Below, one piece after another: positions 36,063-45,306 of a DNA stretch of 64,000 nt; within the stretch, counting starts at the first letter, position 1; the number at the start of each line of letters is the position of its first letter. Origin of the DNA: Citrobacter koseri (GTDB lineage Bacteria; Pseudomonadota; Gammaproteobacteria; Enterobacterales; Enterobacteriaceae); contig UAVY01000004.1 of NCBI GenBank assembly GCA_900446925.1, forward strand, positions 434,001 to 498,000, in the 5' to 3' direction. The position numbers were made by a program, and so were the translations under genes. The notes beneath the pieces are model-generated. The model had not been told where the DNA came from. It worked only from the letters and a program-made list of their open reading frames with translations, and did no database searches.

Positions 36063-36381
36063 ACCGATGATAAAAAATCTCGCCGTCGTAGGCTTTGATA
36101 ATTTTGCCGTCGGTGTCGTTAATCAGTACATAAGCGCCGCCCATATAGGTCCAGTGGGTTCCTGCGTCGGGCGCTGGCAGATTGCGTTGCTTCCATTGCT
36201 TAATATTGTACTCGTCGGTGCGGTACAGCTCAGGAACGGTATCACCAGGTTTGAAATGGGTAAAGTCGGCAACAAAGCTGCTCAATTCGTACTGATCAAT
36301 CCCCGTTGCGGCGGGTGCGGCCCAGACTGCGCTGGTTGCCAGCAGCAGTGCGCCCATTAAAAATTTATTCTTCATACCCAT
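36061..36381 (-). CDS. rcnB: RcnB, periplasmic Ni/Co homeostasis protein
   Basis: 106 residues: signal peptide (KNKFLMGALLLATSAVWA), then the RcnB domain with LSSFVADFTHFKPGDTVPEL and TYMGGAYVLINDTDGKIIKA. In E. coli it lowers nickel and cobalt efflux by RcnA. The start at 36381 aligns with E. coli; the ATG at 36375 has better ribosome-site spacing and is possible. rcnR and rcnA are not adjacent. The 290 bases up to the riboswitch should include the divergent thiM promoter. Confidence 0.88.
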   Translation of the reverse strand: MGMKNKFLMGALLLATSAVWAAPAATGIDQYELSSFVADFTHFKPGDTVPELYRTDEYNIKQWKQRNLPAPDAGTHWTYMGGAYVLINDTDGKIIKAYDGEIFYHR

Positions 36382-36671
36382 AAACTCTCCACGTATTCGG
36401 GTCATAAAAATCAGTCGTGTATCATTCTCACTGTGCAGCAAGTCTGACCAAGAACTATTTTTGTTATCACGCCAATAATTTCGTAAAAAGTGTAAACGAA
36501 AGCGCGCGCAAGCAACACATGCCGTAGGCAGTTCACATCACGAATGACGGTTTTGGGAACTAATCTGACCTGAGCTGGAGCCAGCGATATCGGCATTTCG
36601 CTGATTTACATCCCCTGACGCACCCAGTATCCTGTTGGCGAGACAAGCATAATAAATGCTTCGGTTTCAAC

Positions 36672-36762
36672 GACTCGGGGTGCCCCTTTTCACGAAGGGC
36701 TGAGACATACCCGTATTACCTGATCTGGATAATGCCAGCGTAGGGGGCCGAAATTCGGCCCT
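36672..36762 (+). promoter_or_regulatory. TPP riboswitch aptamer (left copy, now ahead of the integrase)
   Basis: The conserved THI-box elements are all present: CTCGGGGTGCCC, GGGCTGAGA, CATACCC and ACCTGATCTGGATAATGCC ending AGCGTAGGG at 36745. It lies where the thiM leader would be, downstream of the rcnB divergent region, so I take it as the original chromosomal aptamer. Directly after it, 36741-36762 can form a hairpin (TAGGG.CCGAA / TTCGG.CCCTA, GG bulge) that uses the aptamer's P1 3' strand, as an expression platform would. The next gene downstream is the element's integrase. Confidence 0.85.
36718..36745. repeat. Left attachment repeat (attL core), 28 bp
   Basis: The 28-bp segment starting ACCTGATCTGGATAATGCC and ending GCGTAGGG is identical to 49824-49851. 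Sequence identity between the two aptamers is unbroken only here; it is interrupted to the left and lost to the right. It is therefore the likely crossover core of the integrase. Confidence 0.8.
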
Positions 36763-36775
36763 ACTTATCATGAGA

Positions 36776-36802
36776 TTGACTCTCTTTTTGTCGGTGCATA
36801 AT
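36776..36802 (+). promoter_or_regulatory. Possible integrase promoter
   Basis: TTGACT followed, after 15 bases, by CATAAT (or 17 bases to TAATGC). Transcription from here would start near 36809, after the ATG at 36801, which supports the integrase start at 36831. It would allow integrase expression independent of the upstream riboswitch. Confidence 0.4.
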
Positions 36803-36830
36803 GCACTTGAGGTACAAAAAGGGTGTATTC

Positions 36831-38135
36831 ATGGGGTACAGAACTCTTCCATACACGTTTCAGCGAAACGGCAACTACTACCTTCAAATCCGGCTTTCAA
36901 ATGGCAGGATATATAAGAAATCCCTTCTCACTGACAGCTATCGTGAAGCATCTGCTTTGATGATTGGCGTCACTCCGCATATTCCTTTTGTTAAATCATT
37001 AGCTACGCCGATCTCAGTTTTCGATTCATTTTTGTCAAACCTGATTACGTCAGAACGCCAGGCTGTGAGAAATCCACTTTTCCCCCACCAGCAGATAGCT
37101 CCTCCTGTTGAAATCGTGGAATCTCAACCGCCAGCCGAATCGGAAAAAGTGATAACCCTCTCGGATGCTTGGGCGATGTACAAAGACGAAAAGGGGCGAA
37201 ACTGGACGAAATCGATCTCAATGGCAAATAAGCGCTACATGGAAGTGTTGCTAACTGTCTTGGGCGGAGAAACTAATGTCACGGCTATCACCAAGCAGGA
37301 CATTAAACAGGTGATGGAAGTTGTTGAGAACCTCCCTAAGCGAGTTGTACAGCCTTATCGCTCAATGACCATTCAGCAATTGATAGAATGTGACGATGCC
37401 CCGGCTGATGAACTGGTCGGGGTTGAAGCCATCCATAAACATCTAAAGCTCTACAAATCACTGTTCAAAACTTTTCTTACTGAAAGTAAAGACATTTTGC
37501 TGAAGTCGCCAACTGATGGGGTAGTGGCTGCACCATCGAAAGCAAGATTTGGCGCATACAGTACAGCCGAGATGAAAAAGTTTGTAGGGTGGGCGCTTAA
37601 GCAGCCCGATAACTGGCAAAAATGGATCACGTTGTTATTGGCATACACGGGAGCGAGAAGAGGCGAGATAGGAAAGCTGGAGAAGTCACAGATTAAATTT
37701 GACGAAGATAGCCAGCGTTACTATTTCCTGATTGCTGAAGGAGGGCAGGGGAAAACTGAGAACGCTACGAGGCAGGTAGTCATCCACCCTAAGTTAATCG
37801 AATGGGGTTTCATGGATTACGTTGATCGCCAGTGGAAAGAGCGGATTTTTTCAGAAGTGGCAGGTACGAACATGACGAAGATCGGCAAAGTGTTTGCGGA
37901 TCTGCGTGATCAGCTTGGTATTCCTTATCTTGATGATTATGGGCAACGGCGGTTACTGCATTCCATCCGTCACAGCGTCTGTTCGTCTGCAATGGCTGGT
38001 TGGGTGAGAAATATACTACACCTCCAGCAAACAGTAGGTCATGAAAAGAGCGGTGGGATCACTAAACGATATTTACATACGTTCCCTTTATCCTCAGTTG
38101 CTTATGTGATTGATGGTATTAACTGGGAATCCTAA
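36831..38135 (+). CDS. int: Tyrosine recombinase (integrase) of the riboswitch-located element
   Basis: 434 residues. N-terminal strand-rich region MGYRTLPYTFQRNGNYYLQI, SAM-like core-binding part, and C-terminal catalytic domain with Arg in TGARRGEIG (about 276), HSIRHS (His about 377, Arg about 380), His in VGHEKSGG (about 404) and Tyr in TKRYLHTF (about 414). The start at 36831 has AAGGG 7 bases upstream; an in-frame ATG at 36801 is less likely. It lies 85 bases inside the left repeat, as expected for an integrase next to its att site. The gap 38136-38370 downstream shows no gene. Confidence 0.92.
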   Translation: MGYRTLPYTFQRNGNYYLQIRLSNGRIYKKSLLTDSYREASALMIGVTPHIPFVKSLATPISVFDSFLSNLITSERQAVRNPLFPHQQIAPPVEIVESQPPAESEKVITLSDAWAMYKDEKGRNWTKSISMANKRYMEVLLTVLGGETNVTAITKQDIKQVMEVVENLPKRVVQPYRSMTIQQLIECDDAPADELVGVEAIHKHLKLYKSLFKTFLTESKDILLKSPTDGVVAAPSKARFGAYSTAEMKKFVGWALKQPDNWQKWITLLLAYTGARRGEIGKLEKSQIKFDEDSQRYYFLIAEGGQGKTENATRQVVIHPKLIEWGFMDYVDRQWKERIFSEVAGTNMTKIGKVFADLRDQLGIPYLDDYGQRRLLHSIRHSVCSSAMAGWVRNILHLQQTVGHEKSGGITKRYLHTFPLSSVAYVIDGINWES

Positions 38136-38370
38136 CTAAGGAGCATCGTATAGATGCCATGCCTTCTGCACTTTAGCTAAAGTACTCATGCTGGAACTTA
38201 TTGGTTTCTATTCACTAATATTCGCTGGGTCAGAGGTTTGGGGTGAATACATTGAATCTCAACTATCATCATCAGTAAACGATGGGCTGGTACAATATGA
38301 GTGAGTTGCATCCATAACTAATCGCATTAGTTGTAATGTATCAAGAAGAATTTTAATAAATTAAAATTTA

Positions 38371-38391
38371 TGGGGCATTACAATGCCCCTA
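38371..38391 (-). terminator. Possible terminator after gajB
   Basis: GGGGCAT / ATGCCCC hairpin with a 4-base loop; read leftwards it is followed by an AT-rich tract (AAATTTTAATTTATT). It lies 25 bases beyond the gajB stop. Confidence 0.5.
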
Positions 38392-38415
38392 TAAATACTA
38401 AATTTGTAAAAACCA

Positions 38416-40163
38416 TCAATCATAATTGTAGTTATAATTTTTAAGAAGAGATGCTGTCTGATATGGAGTTTTGTAGTAGTCACGCTTCTCAGCTATTAAA
38501 TACAAATTCTTTTTCGCTCTTGAGCATATAACATAAAGGAGTTTTGATTCTGAATCATTCGCTTTAACAGGATCATTTTTGATTTCCTCTCGATGTGGTA
38601 TTAATCCTCTCAACATACCGAAGGCAATAACAACTTCATATTCTTCACCTTTGACACCATGACAGCTATTGATAACAATACCTGTTGATTCGCGAAAGAA
38701 AACTCTGAATACATCAATGTCATCATCGTATTGATCGGCATATTTAGTAATGTTTTTATTTGCCTTTTCAAAAAAAGTATCATACGACTCCCTTATTAAA
38801 TTGTTATCATCGAGAGATAGTGAAAAGCTTTTTAATAAATATGAACAAGCCTCAATCAGGTATAATGTTCCTGTCTTTTCTTGTGAGGTAAACGAATTCA
38901 TTAATTTAAGTAAATCTTTAGCCTTCCAAAGAGACAGAGTATGATTATAATTTGCAAAAAAATTCAGTACTTTATTCGCCCACCTGATTCTTGAAGTAAA
39001 TAAGCGACCGGAAGAGTCTGTCAATAGAATTTTTATTACATAAAACCAAACATTATCTCTTTGTCCGTAAAAGGGAGATAGAGAAGGTGCATCGAAGTTT
39101 ACATCAGGAACTAATGTAGTGAGTCTTTTTGCCATCGATTTTATTGGTGCCCATTGTGGGGCAATGATACAAATATCTTTTTCGCTAACACCAGATGCTA
39201 TTTCGTATTTTATTATTTTGGCAATTTCTTCTGGCAGCATATCTTTGCTGATGTCATTGTTTCTGAATATTATTTTCCCTAATAAATTTGAGTATTTTGC
39301 CTTTGACTTTTGGCCTTGAATACTTCTGAAATATGAGAAATAGTCAACTAACCTCTGCGTTGACCTATAATTGTCATTGAAAGGGAAATCCTTAATATCT
39401 GAACCAATAAATAGTTTTTTCACTTCTTCTATGGATTTCGATGCGCCAAACCCATCATAAATAGATTGATTGAAATCCCCAACCAAAAATAACCGCTGCT
39501 TAACGATAGATTCATTGTAAATTGAGGATATTATCGAGTATTGAAGGGTTTGAGTATCCTGAACCTCATCAATGCATATTAACTCAAATAGTCCTCCGAG
39601 TACCTGTGCTATCTCTTTTTTCTCAAGAAGGAGACGATGAGAGAAATATAACACCTGGATCAAAGTCAATCTTTTTATTTTTTAGCAGATACTGTCTAAA
39701 TTCATTTTCTACCCATTCTTTAACTTGGCTGTCGTTATATACTTTTACCATCAAGGTTGTAAGAAAAATTAACTTTATCGTTAAATCCTAACTTTTTTTT
39801 ATTTTTTAGTTCAAAAATTAAATTCGATGCTTCATACTCATCAATAAGTGAAAACCCATTACTAATTTCCGGAATGTAACATGCATAGGGTTTGAGTATC
39901 CATTCAAGAGCAAAGGAGTGAATTGTTCCTGCCCATAAAAGCTCATCTCCATCTGTGAGCAACTGATCAATTCGTTTTTCAATTTCATCGGCAGCTCTGT
40001 TGGTATATGTTAAGGCTAATATTTTTTTCACGGAATTTTTTTGCCGAATAGCTGAAATTATTTTTGCAGTTAATGCTCGTGTTTTACCGCTTCCAGGGCA
40101 AGCGGAAACATATACATTACCAGGAAATGTTACAGCGGCCTGTTGCTCATCACTTAGTATCAT
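38416..40163 (-). CDS. gajB: GajB, UvrD/Rep-like helicase of a Gabija system (frameshifted)
   Basis: Superfamily 1A helicase of about 581 residues. Motif I ACPGSGKTRAL (residues 21-31), motif Ia LALTYTNRAADEI, Walker B ICIDEVQDTQ (about 197), motif V NSCHGVKGEEYEVVIAFG (about 500) and motif VI YVICSRAKKNLYL (about 549) are in order. Two extra bases, near 39740 and 39650, split the frame in the raw sequence. It overlaps gajA by 4 bp, the Gabija arrangement. In Gabija the GajAB complex degrades phage DNA when nucleotide pools fall. Confidence 0.88.
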
Positions 40164-42265
40164 GACTTGTATCCATCGAAGTAGTTAATTAGCTTACTCA
40201 AGTCGTCTTCTGGTATTGAATCCATAAAATATTCAACATAGCCGCTATCATTATTTTCAACTTTGAAAAAATCACTAACCTTCTCTTTTTCATTATCATG
40301 GACTATGTCATTATTCAATCGATAATCACACATCTTTTTGAATACAGAATCAGATAATCCGGGATCCAGAGCGAATGCAATTGCCTTGAGGATGTAGTCT
40401 GGAATAAATGTCAATGAATTTACTTCTTCTGAAACAAGAAGAGAGAGCCATCCTTTTCCCTCTTTCTTGGCTAAACGCAAAACCTCCACAGCAGCCTCAG
40501 AGCTTTCATAATGCTTTAATATCCCTTTGCTTTTATCAATATCAAATTTACGCGTGTAAATCTTACTTAATGTTCTTATGTATTCTAAAGCGTTATTGGA
40601 TTTTAGAAAGTCAACTTCGAAGGTATGCTTTGCATAATGGGCTGAAATATAATTGTTGTGGAGTATTGCGGTATCAAGAGAAACTTTACGTTGAGTACCT
40701 GCAATTTCAGAGTTCCTATAACCTTTCATGATATCATCATCATCATCGCTATCTTCTGGCAATTCAACAAAAGCACTATCTAAATCAGTGATAATTGCAC
40801 AACGTTTCCTAATTCGTAAGTTATGGAATAGTTTAGATATGTGGTCAAAAAACGCACTGTCCATACTAATGAGACTAAGTCCCAATTCATCAAGAGATAA
40901 ACCAAAGACTTTTTTCACCATTGCTGGGATTAAAATAAGTTCTGCATCCCCTTCAACTAATATAACTCCTTTCGCGAAAAGAAGTGTTGACCTCGTGGCA
41001 TTGAGATACCTTTCAATTCGGCTACACTCATTTGGATCTAACCCTTTATACGGTTGGAACACATCCGCTATTCCAGATTGAAGTGATAAAATATTCATGT
41101 TGGAGATCTTCGATACTGAGGATATGTGTGCTGAATGTGTTGTCAGAAAAACTTGAGTTTTATCACCTGAATATTTTTCGAAAAGTGTCTTTTGTATATG
41201 AGTGTGTATATGTGCTTCAGGCTCTTCAATTAGAAGTATTTGGGCCGCCTTATCGGTACTTTGCTTGACTTCATATTCATAAAGTTTTAATGCCATATAT
41301 ATAAGGTTGGCTCCACCTAAACTCAGTTCGCTAATATCTCCCTTATAGACGCCATTGTAGTTATCTCCAACAACAAGTGATAGTTTCTGAACTAATTCCT
41401 CAATGTCTTCAGGCAGAGATGACTCGATACCCACTAATGGTGAAAATGTATAACCGATTGTTTTATTTAATGTGTTTTGAACTCCCTTAGAGACTTTTGT
41501 CACTTCGTCAAGGCCTGAAATAAGGGTGTTTAGCCCTGTTACTTTCTCAACTATTTCTTTTGAGTCATGTGGCGTGAGCTTTTCTCCCAAATTTTTCAGT
41601 AATGCTAATAGTGGGCTTACTCTGTGGTTTTTAAGATCGGATACAACATCACGTAACGCCTTTATAAATGTGAATGATACTTCATCATATATCGGAAATA
41701 CCTTAGTTCCATACAAATCGAATTTTTCATCATCAGGATTTGGGAAACTATATCCTTTAAAGTCCCCCACTAATGATAGATATACTTGTTCATTTAAAAA
41801 ATCTACCGATGCTCTTCCTGTTAATATTGTTTCATAATCATCTATAGTTATAGTGCTTAGAATCTTTTCAATGGCTTCAGGATCTCCATTGTTGATATAA
41901 AGATCTCGTCTAAATTTGTATGAAGGTCTAAAATATAAACTTAGCTTGCCTTCGTTTTCATCGCTCATTTTTCCGGTGAGGTGTTTTATTGTCCGAATAC
42001 TTTCATGTGAGGATAATTCATTAAGTTCTATAGATATTATAATCCAATGACCTTTCCAATTAGATAATTTTCTACAGAAATCACTTTCTTTTAATTTAGT
42101 TGCACTTCTTGAAAGAGAGTCGTCTAACAAAAGCCTCAAGGCATGAAAGGCATTTGATTTCCCAGAAGCATTCTCACCCAGAAGGGTGTTAACACCCTTA
42201 TTAAAATTGAATTCCGCTCTATGGAAATTTCTGAAATTGTTTATGCTGAGCTTACTGATATACAT
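40160..42265 (-). CDS. gajA: GajA, OLD-family ATPase/TOPRIM nuclease of a Gabija system
   Basis: Intact 701 residues. ABC-type ATPase: Walker A LLGENASGKSN (residues 29-38), signature ELSLGGANLIYMAL, Walker B QILLIEEPEAHIHTH (about 345) and switch His FLTTHSAHISSV. C-terminal TOPRIM: ILVEGDAELILIP (catalytic Glu about 438) and CAIITDLDSAF (DxD about 493). The start MYISKLSINNFRNFHRAEF is typical of RecF/OLD proteins. It is longer than the roughly 580-residue reference GajA. Upstream of and overlapping gajB, it is a class 2 OLD nuclease. Confidence 0.9.
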   Translation of the reverse strand: MYISKLSINNFRNFHRAEFNFNKGVNTLLGENASGKSNAFHALRLLLDDSLSRSATKLKESDFCRKLSNWKGHWIIISIELNELSSHESIRTIKHLTGKMSDENEGKLSLYFRPSYKFRRDLYINNGDPEAIEKILSTITIDDYETILTGRASVDFLNEQVYLSLVGDFKGYSFPNPDDEKFDLYGTKVFPIYDEVSFTFIKALRDVVSDLKNHRVSPLLALLKNLGEKLTPHDSKEIVEKVTGLNTLISGLDEVTKVSKGVQNTLNKTIGYTFSPLVGIESSLPEDIEELVQKLSLVVGDNYNGVYKGDISELSLGGANLIYMALKLYEYEVKQSTDKAAQILLIEEPEAHIHTHIQKTLFEKYSGDKTQVFLTTHSAHISSVSKISNMNILSLQSGIADVFQPYKGLDPNECSRIERYLNATRSTLLFAKGVILVEGDAELILIPAMVKKVFGLSLDELGLSLISMDSAFFDHISKLFHNLRIRKRCAIITDLDSAFVELPEDSDDDDDIMKGYRNSEIAGTQRKVSLDTAILHNNYISAHYAKHTFEVDFLKSNNALEYIRTLSKIYTRKFDIDKSKGILKHYESSEAAVEVLRLAKKEGKGWLSLLVSEEVNSLTFIPDYILKAIAFALDPGLSDSVFKKMCDYRLNNDIVHDNEKEKVSDFFKVENNDSGYVEYFMDSIPEDDLSKLINYFDGYKS

Positions 42266-42599
42266 AAGAATTCCTATGCGTGTTTAGTTTTTTTAACATG
42301 AAGTTGATAAATGATCAAACGTGGAGCTGGTTACTTATTGTTTATGATGACTTTTTTATGATGGAATGGTACTATTTGTCAATTTATTTCTAAGACCTAA
42401 ATCAAAGTATCCTTTAACTATGGGGCAATAGTCCCTCTGCTCAAGTGACAGGTTGCTTGCTCAGATTTTTTACACCGCGATTTATCTTATGCCTCCCAGT
42501 TTCCCAAAACGTTCTTAAAATTATTTGCGACCAATAGGAGAAGCGATAGACTTGCCCATAACCGCTTTGAGCCTATATTTGGAAAATGGCTAAGCTATA

Positions 42600-42980
42600 A
42601 CTTTTCCAGCTTCCCTACGTGAGTACCCCGAATCCTCCAAATATCTGTGAGGTGGTTCAGAAGGTCTTTAGTCTGTAGAAGGTGGCCCTTGCTTATACCT
42701 AACCTGTGTTGCACCACTGCTGGCGATAGGCCTTGTGCTAATAGTTCTCCGTACCTGTTCTACAGTTGCCCTTGACTGGCCCTTCCGCAATGCTTGCCTT
42801 CAGACTGAGTACGCTTAATACCTGCTGTTCTACGTTCTGCTATCAAGGTCTTTTCCAGACCTGGCGAGTCCTGCCATCATGGTAATCATCGCTTTAACCG
42901 ACTGGCGTTGATAGGTCGAATCCCTCGCGTATGCTGATAGTTCTGAGACTTGAAGCGCTGTCAGACTTTACCCTTGACGA
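42600..42980 (-). pseudogene. Decayed serine recombinase (C-terminal part)
   Basis: Read leftwards from about 42980, the sequence gives LQVSELSAYARDSTYQRQSV then KAMITMMAGLA, then in another frame LEKTLIAERRTAGIKRTQSE, GKHCGRA, a stop, and LLAQGLSPAVVQHRLGISKG. These are the conserved C-terminal catalytic-domain and HTH pieces of a resolvase/invertase. At least one frameshift, one in-frame stop and no recognisable N-terminus show true decay. The rest of the gap 42266-43127 shows no gene. Confidence 0.7.
42638..42652. repeat. 15-bp direct repeat, left copy
   Basis: CAAATATCTGTGAGG occurs here and at 45157-45171, both after a C-rich stretch. The two copies bracket the recombinase remnant and the two unrecognised genes. 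Confidence 0.45.
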
Positions 42981-43009
42981 TCACCAACAGCTGAGGCGGG
43001 GTTATCTAT

Positions 43010-43052
43010 AAATGGGTGAAGCTGACCGATTAGTCAGCTTTGTATCCCATTT
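43010..43052. repeat. Imperfect inverted repeat upstream of recombinase remnant
   Basis: AAATGGG...GAAGCTGAC pairs with GTCAGCTT...CCCATTT around a 6-base loop, interrupted by a short internal mismatch. It could be a transcription terminator for the leftward gene at 43128 or a recombination site; no T run follows directly. Confidence 0.4.
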
Positions 43053-43127
43053 GAAAGTGTTCCATAATTACGTTAACACCTGCAAAAATAAAAATTTCAT
43101 GTTTATAAAGAAAAAAACTATCCCTTA

Positions 43128-43963
43128 TCAACTTTTAATTAAAACAAGCCAATTCCTACGTCTCTTTGCTCTTGAATAATCTGAAAGGAAATATGGAAAA
43201 ATTTCATGAAAATATGGCACTAATGGTTCTCTAATACCTTTTTCTTCTTCTTTTTTCTGCGTGGCATCTCTTAAGGAAATTAGTAGAGAGTAGTAGGGTT
43301 GTAGCATGCTAACTATTTCCCACACTATATATGGCGAGATTTTGTTTACTTTCCAGTTCAGTAAGTACTGATCTACATATGTCATAATATGACCATCAAG
43401 ACCGAAGTCATAGGTGTATCCATACATTTTATTTCTATCAGCCCACGCTATAACCTCCTTACCCAAAACGCTCTCTTTTAGCCGGTGACACGTGTTTCCA
43501 ATAGCAGTTTTCAAGTATCTCACCCCCATTGCTCAAGAGGATCATTAATGATTTTTTTATCTTCAACAATAGTATTTAAATTATAATATCTTGTTTCCTT
43601 TCCGAAATCAGAAAGCATCGTTAATATTAATGCTTGCTCGTCATTCAACTCCCATAATTCTTTATCATGCTTCTTATATCTTAAAGCAATTGTTACGGCA
43701 TTCTGATGCAGTGAGTTGATATCATGCCCTATATTACGTAACTGTTTTGAAGTGGGTTTTTTTAAGTCATTATCAATCATATATTGAACGACATAAATGA
43801 TCTTAAAAAAACGCTCCAGCCCTATCGATAATTGAAAAAAAGCATTATAGAAGCTGCCTTTATCATGATGTTTACATTTGTTTACGGCAGTCAATCCGCC
43901 ACGTATAGACGCGCTCGCCAAAAGCGCCTCTATCAAAAATTGTTGAAACGAAGCACCCAACAT
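43128..43963 (-). CDS. Unrecognised protein of the element, two frames probably one 278-residue gene
   Basis: The first frame (43963 to 43520, 147 residues) begins MLGASFQQFLIEALLASASI and contains FYNAFFQLSIGLERFFKIIY and QLRNIGHDINSLHQN, helix-rich and reminiscent of HEPN-type domains, though I cannot confirm that. The second frame (43529 to 43128, 133 residues) carries LKTAIGNTCHRLKESVLGKE and ends KRRRNWLVLIKS. They meet at a run of five G; adding one base joins them as QWG-VRYLKTA, so I treat them as one gene. Genuine 10-bp overlapping genes are the alternative. Strongly AT-rich, no signal peptide. Confidence 0.55.
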
Positions 43964-44138
43964 AAAACCTCCAGGTAAAAATATAATAAAATCAATGAAT
44001 TACATATAAATATTGCCAGCATAATGCTAATGTGTTTCTCTGACCTGTAGTATGTACCTTTATGAGCACTGAATGAGTGATTAGATATCATAACCTAATA
44101 CCATACTATTAAATTCATATTAACAAGCCAGAATTGAT

Positions 44139-44921
44139 TTATTTTGGCAGTGCCATAAATGCTGCGCATGCACTTCCAAATGCTGCCGAAAATGATGCAA
44201 TCGCAGCCCAAAGCATCCCCGTCTGTATATTTTTCAACTCCCTGTGTTTTTTCTCTTCAGTTATATATCTTTCTTGCGTTAATAGTGCTTTACCTGTTGG
44301 GGTATAATTGAAATTGTCATTCCTAATAACATCTTCGGTGGATTCAAAAGCATGCAAACTCATACGGATTTCTTTTTTCATCCTCTCTGACCTGTCATGG
44401 TATATCCATAGATTTGAATATATTCTGTTCATTAAATCCATAAATGGAACTGGCGTTGGCTCATTTTTATCAAGATACAGTTCAATTAATGCATCAAGTA
44501 CAAGCATTCTTCTTGTTATTTTATGCTGCTTCATTCGAAAACGATATTTTTCACGGCTATGAGTGAAATTCTCCCATTCAGAACGTCTTTTATAGCACCA
44601 TTCACGCCACCACACTAAATCTTTAAGTGAGCTAAAATCTGCTCGATGGGCTTTGTAAAAATACGTTCCTGAAAATGAATCTTCATTCAATTCATCAGGT
44701 GCTAACACAGCTGTGATATCGAAACGCTCTGTTTCAGTATTCCAAAGACTTGCTTTGATCACATCATCACGATAACTTTGAAATAAATATTGAGCACCTG
44801 TTATAGGATGTTTTATATAAACAGAATAAATATCATGATTAATTGCATTTTCATAGTTAAGGCTGATTCTTGCTGGGGATTTTTTCTTATCGAACTTTTT
44901 TAACTTGTTGCGGATATTCAT
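44139..44921 (-). CDS. Unrecognised 260-residue protein with C-terminal membrane anchor
   Basis: Intact frame starting MNIRNKLKKFDKKKSPARIS behind AGGATGA. The body is hydrophilic, with aromatic-rich stretches (LKDLVWWREWCYKRRSEWENF) and a basic central part (RFRMKQHKITRRM). The last 30 residues (NIQTGMLWAAIASFSAAFGS, then ACAAFMALPK) form one membrane segment, so the protein is probably tail-anchored. It is 175 bases upstream of the gene at 43128-43963 on the same strand. AT-rich and foreign in composition. No family recognised. Confidence 0.65.
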   Translation of the reverse strand: MNIRNKLKKFDKKKSPARISLNYENAINHDIYSVYIKHPITGAQYLFQSYRDDVIKASLWNTETERFDITAVLAPDELNEDSFSGTYFYKAHRADFSSLKDLVWWREWCYKRRSEWENFTHSREKYRFRMKQHKITRRMLVLDALIELYLDKNEPTPVPFMDLMNRIYSNLWIYHDRSERMKKEIRMSLHAFESTEDVIRNDNFNYTPTGKALLTQERYITEEKKHRELKNIQTGMLWAAIASFSAAFGSACAAFMALPK

Positions 44922-45156
44922 GAGGTCATCCTTTCGAAATTGGCATACAACATATACTACCGCATACGTAACTTATCAATCACACAAGTAATCAAGAATT
45001 TCCTGTACTCTTCACAAAGTCTTATCCTTCCGAACACATAACCTATCCATGCGTCAGATTGTGCAGGAAAGTGTTCAAACCGTAAGAGCTGACTCGATTG
45101 GAGAAACTACTCAACGCGTTTTCTTACGACCCCCTATCTTGGTTTAGCATCCCCTT

Positions 45157-45171
45157 CAAATATCTGTGAGG
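45157..45171. repeat. 15-bp direct repeat, right copy
   Basis: Second copy of CAAATATCTGTGAGG. The gap 44922-45303 otherwise holds only the promoter of the serine recombinase. Confidence 0.45.
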
Positions 45172-45242
45172 GAACATCTCTTTTGGGTATACCTCACTGA
45201 CAACGTGATATTGAGTATCATTAGGGTGTCGATAGTAGAGAA

Positions 45243-45271
45243 TTGATAACGTTTTATCTGTGATGTATACT
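45243..45271 (+). promoter_or_regulatory. Promoter of the serine recombinase
   Basis: TTGATA and TATACT separated by 17 bases, a near-consensus sigma-70 promoter about 35 bases before the start codon. Confidence 0.7.
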
Positions 45272-45306
45272 TTGAGTATTGAAATAAAACCTCAAAGAGA
45301 CAGATG

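Noticed and set aside
36411..36596. 61-codon leftward frame between rcnB and the riboswitch
   Set aside because: No ribosome site or recognisable sequence, and it overlaps the expected thiM promoter region.
37045..37648. Leftward frames inside the integrase
   Set aside because: Short antisense shadows without ribosome sites.
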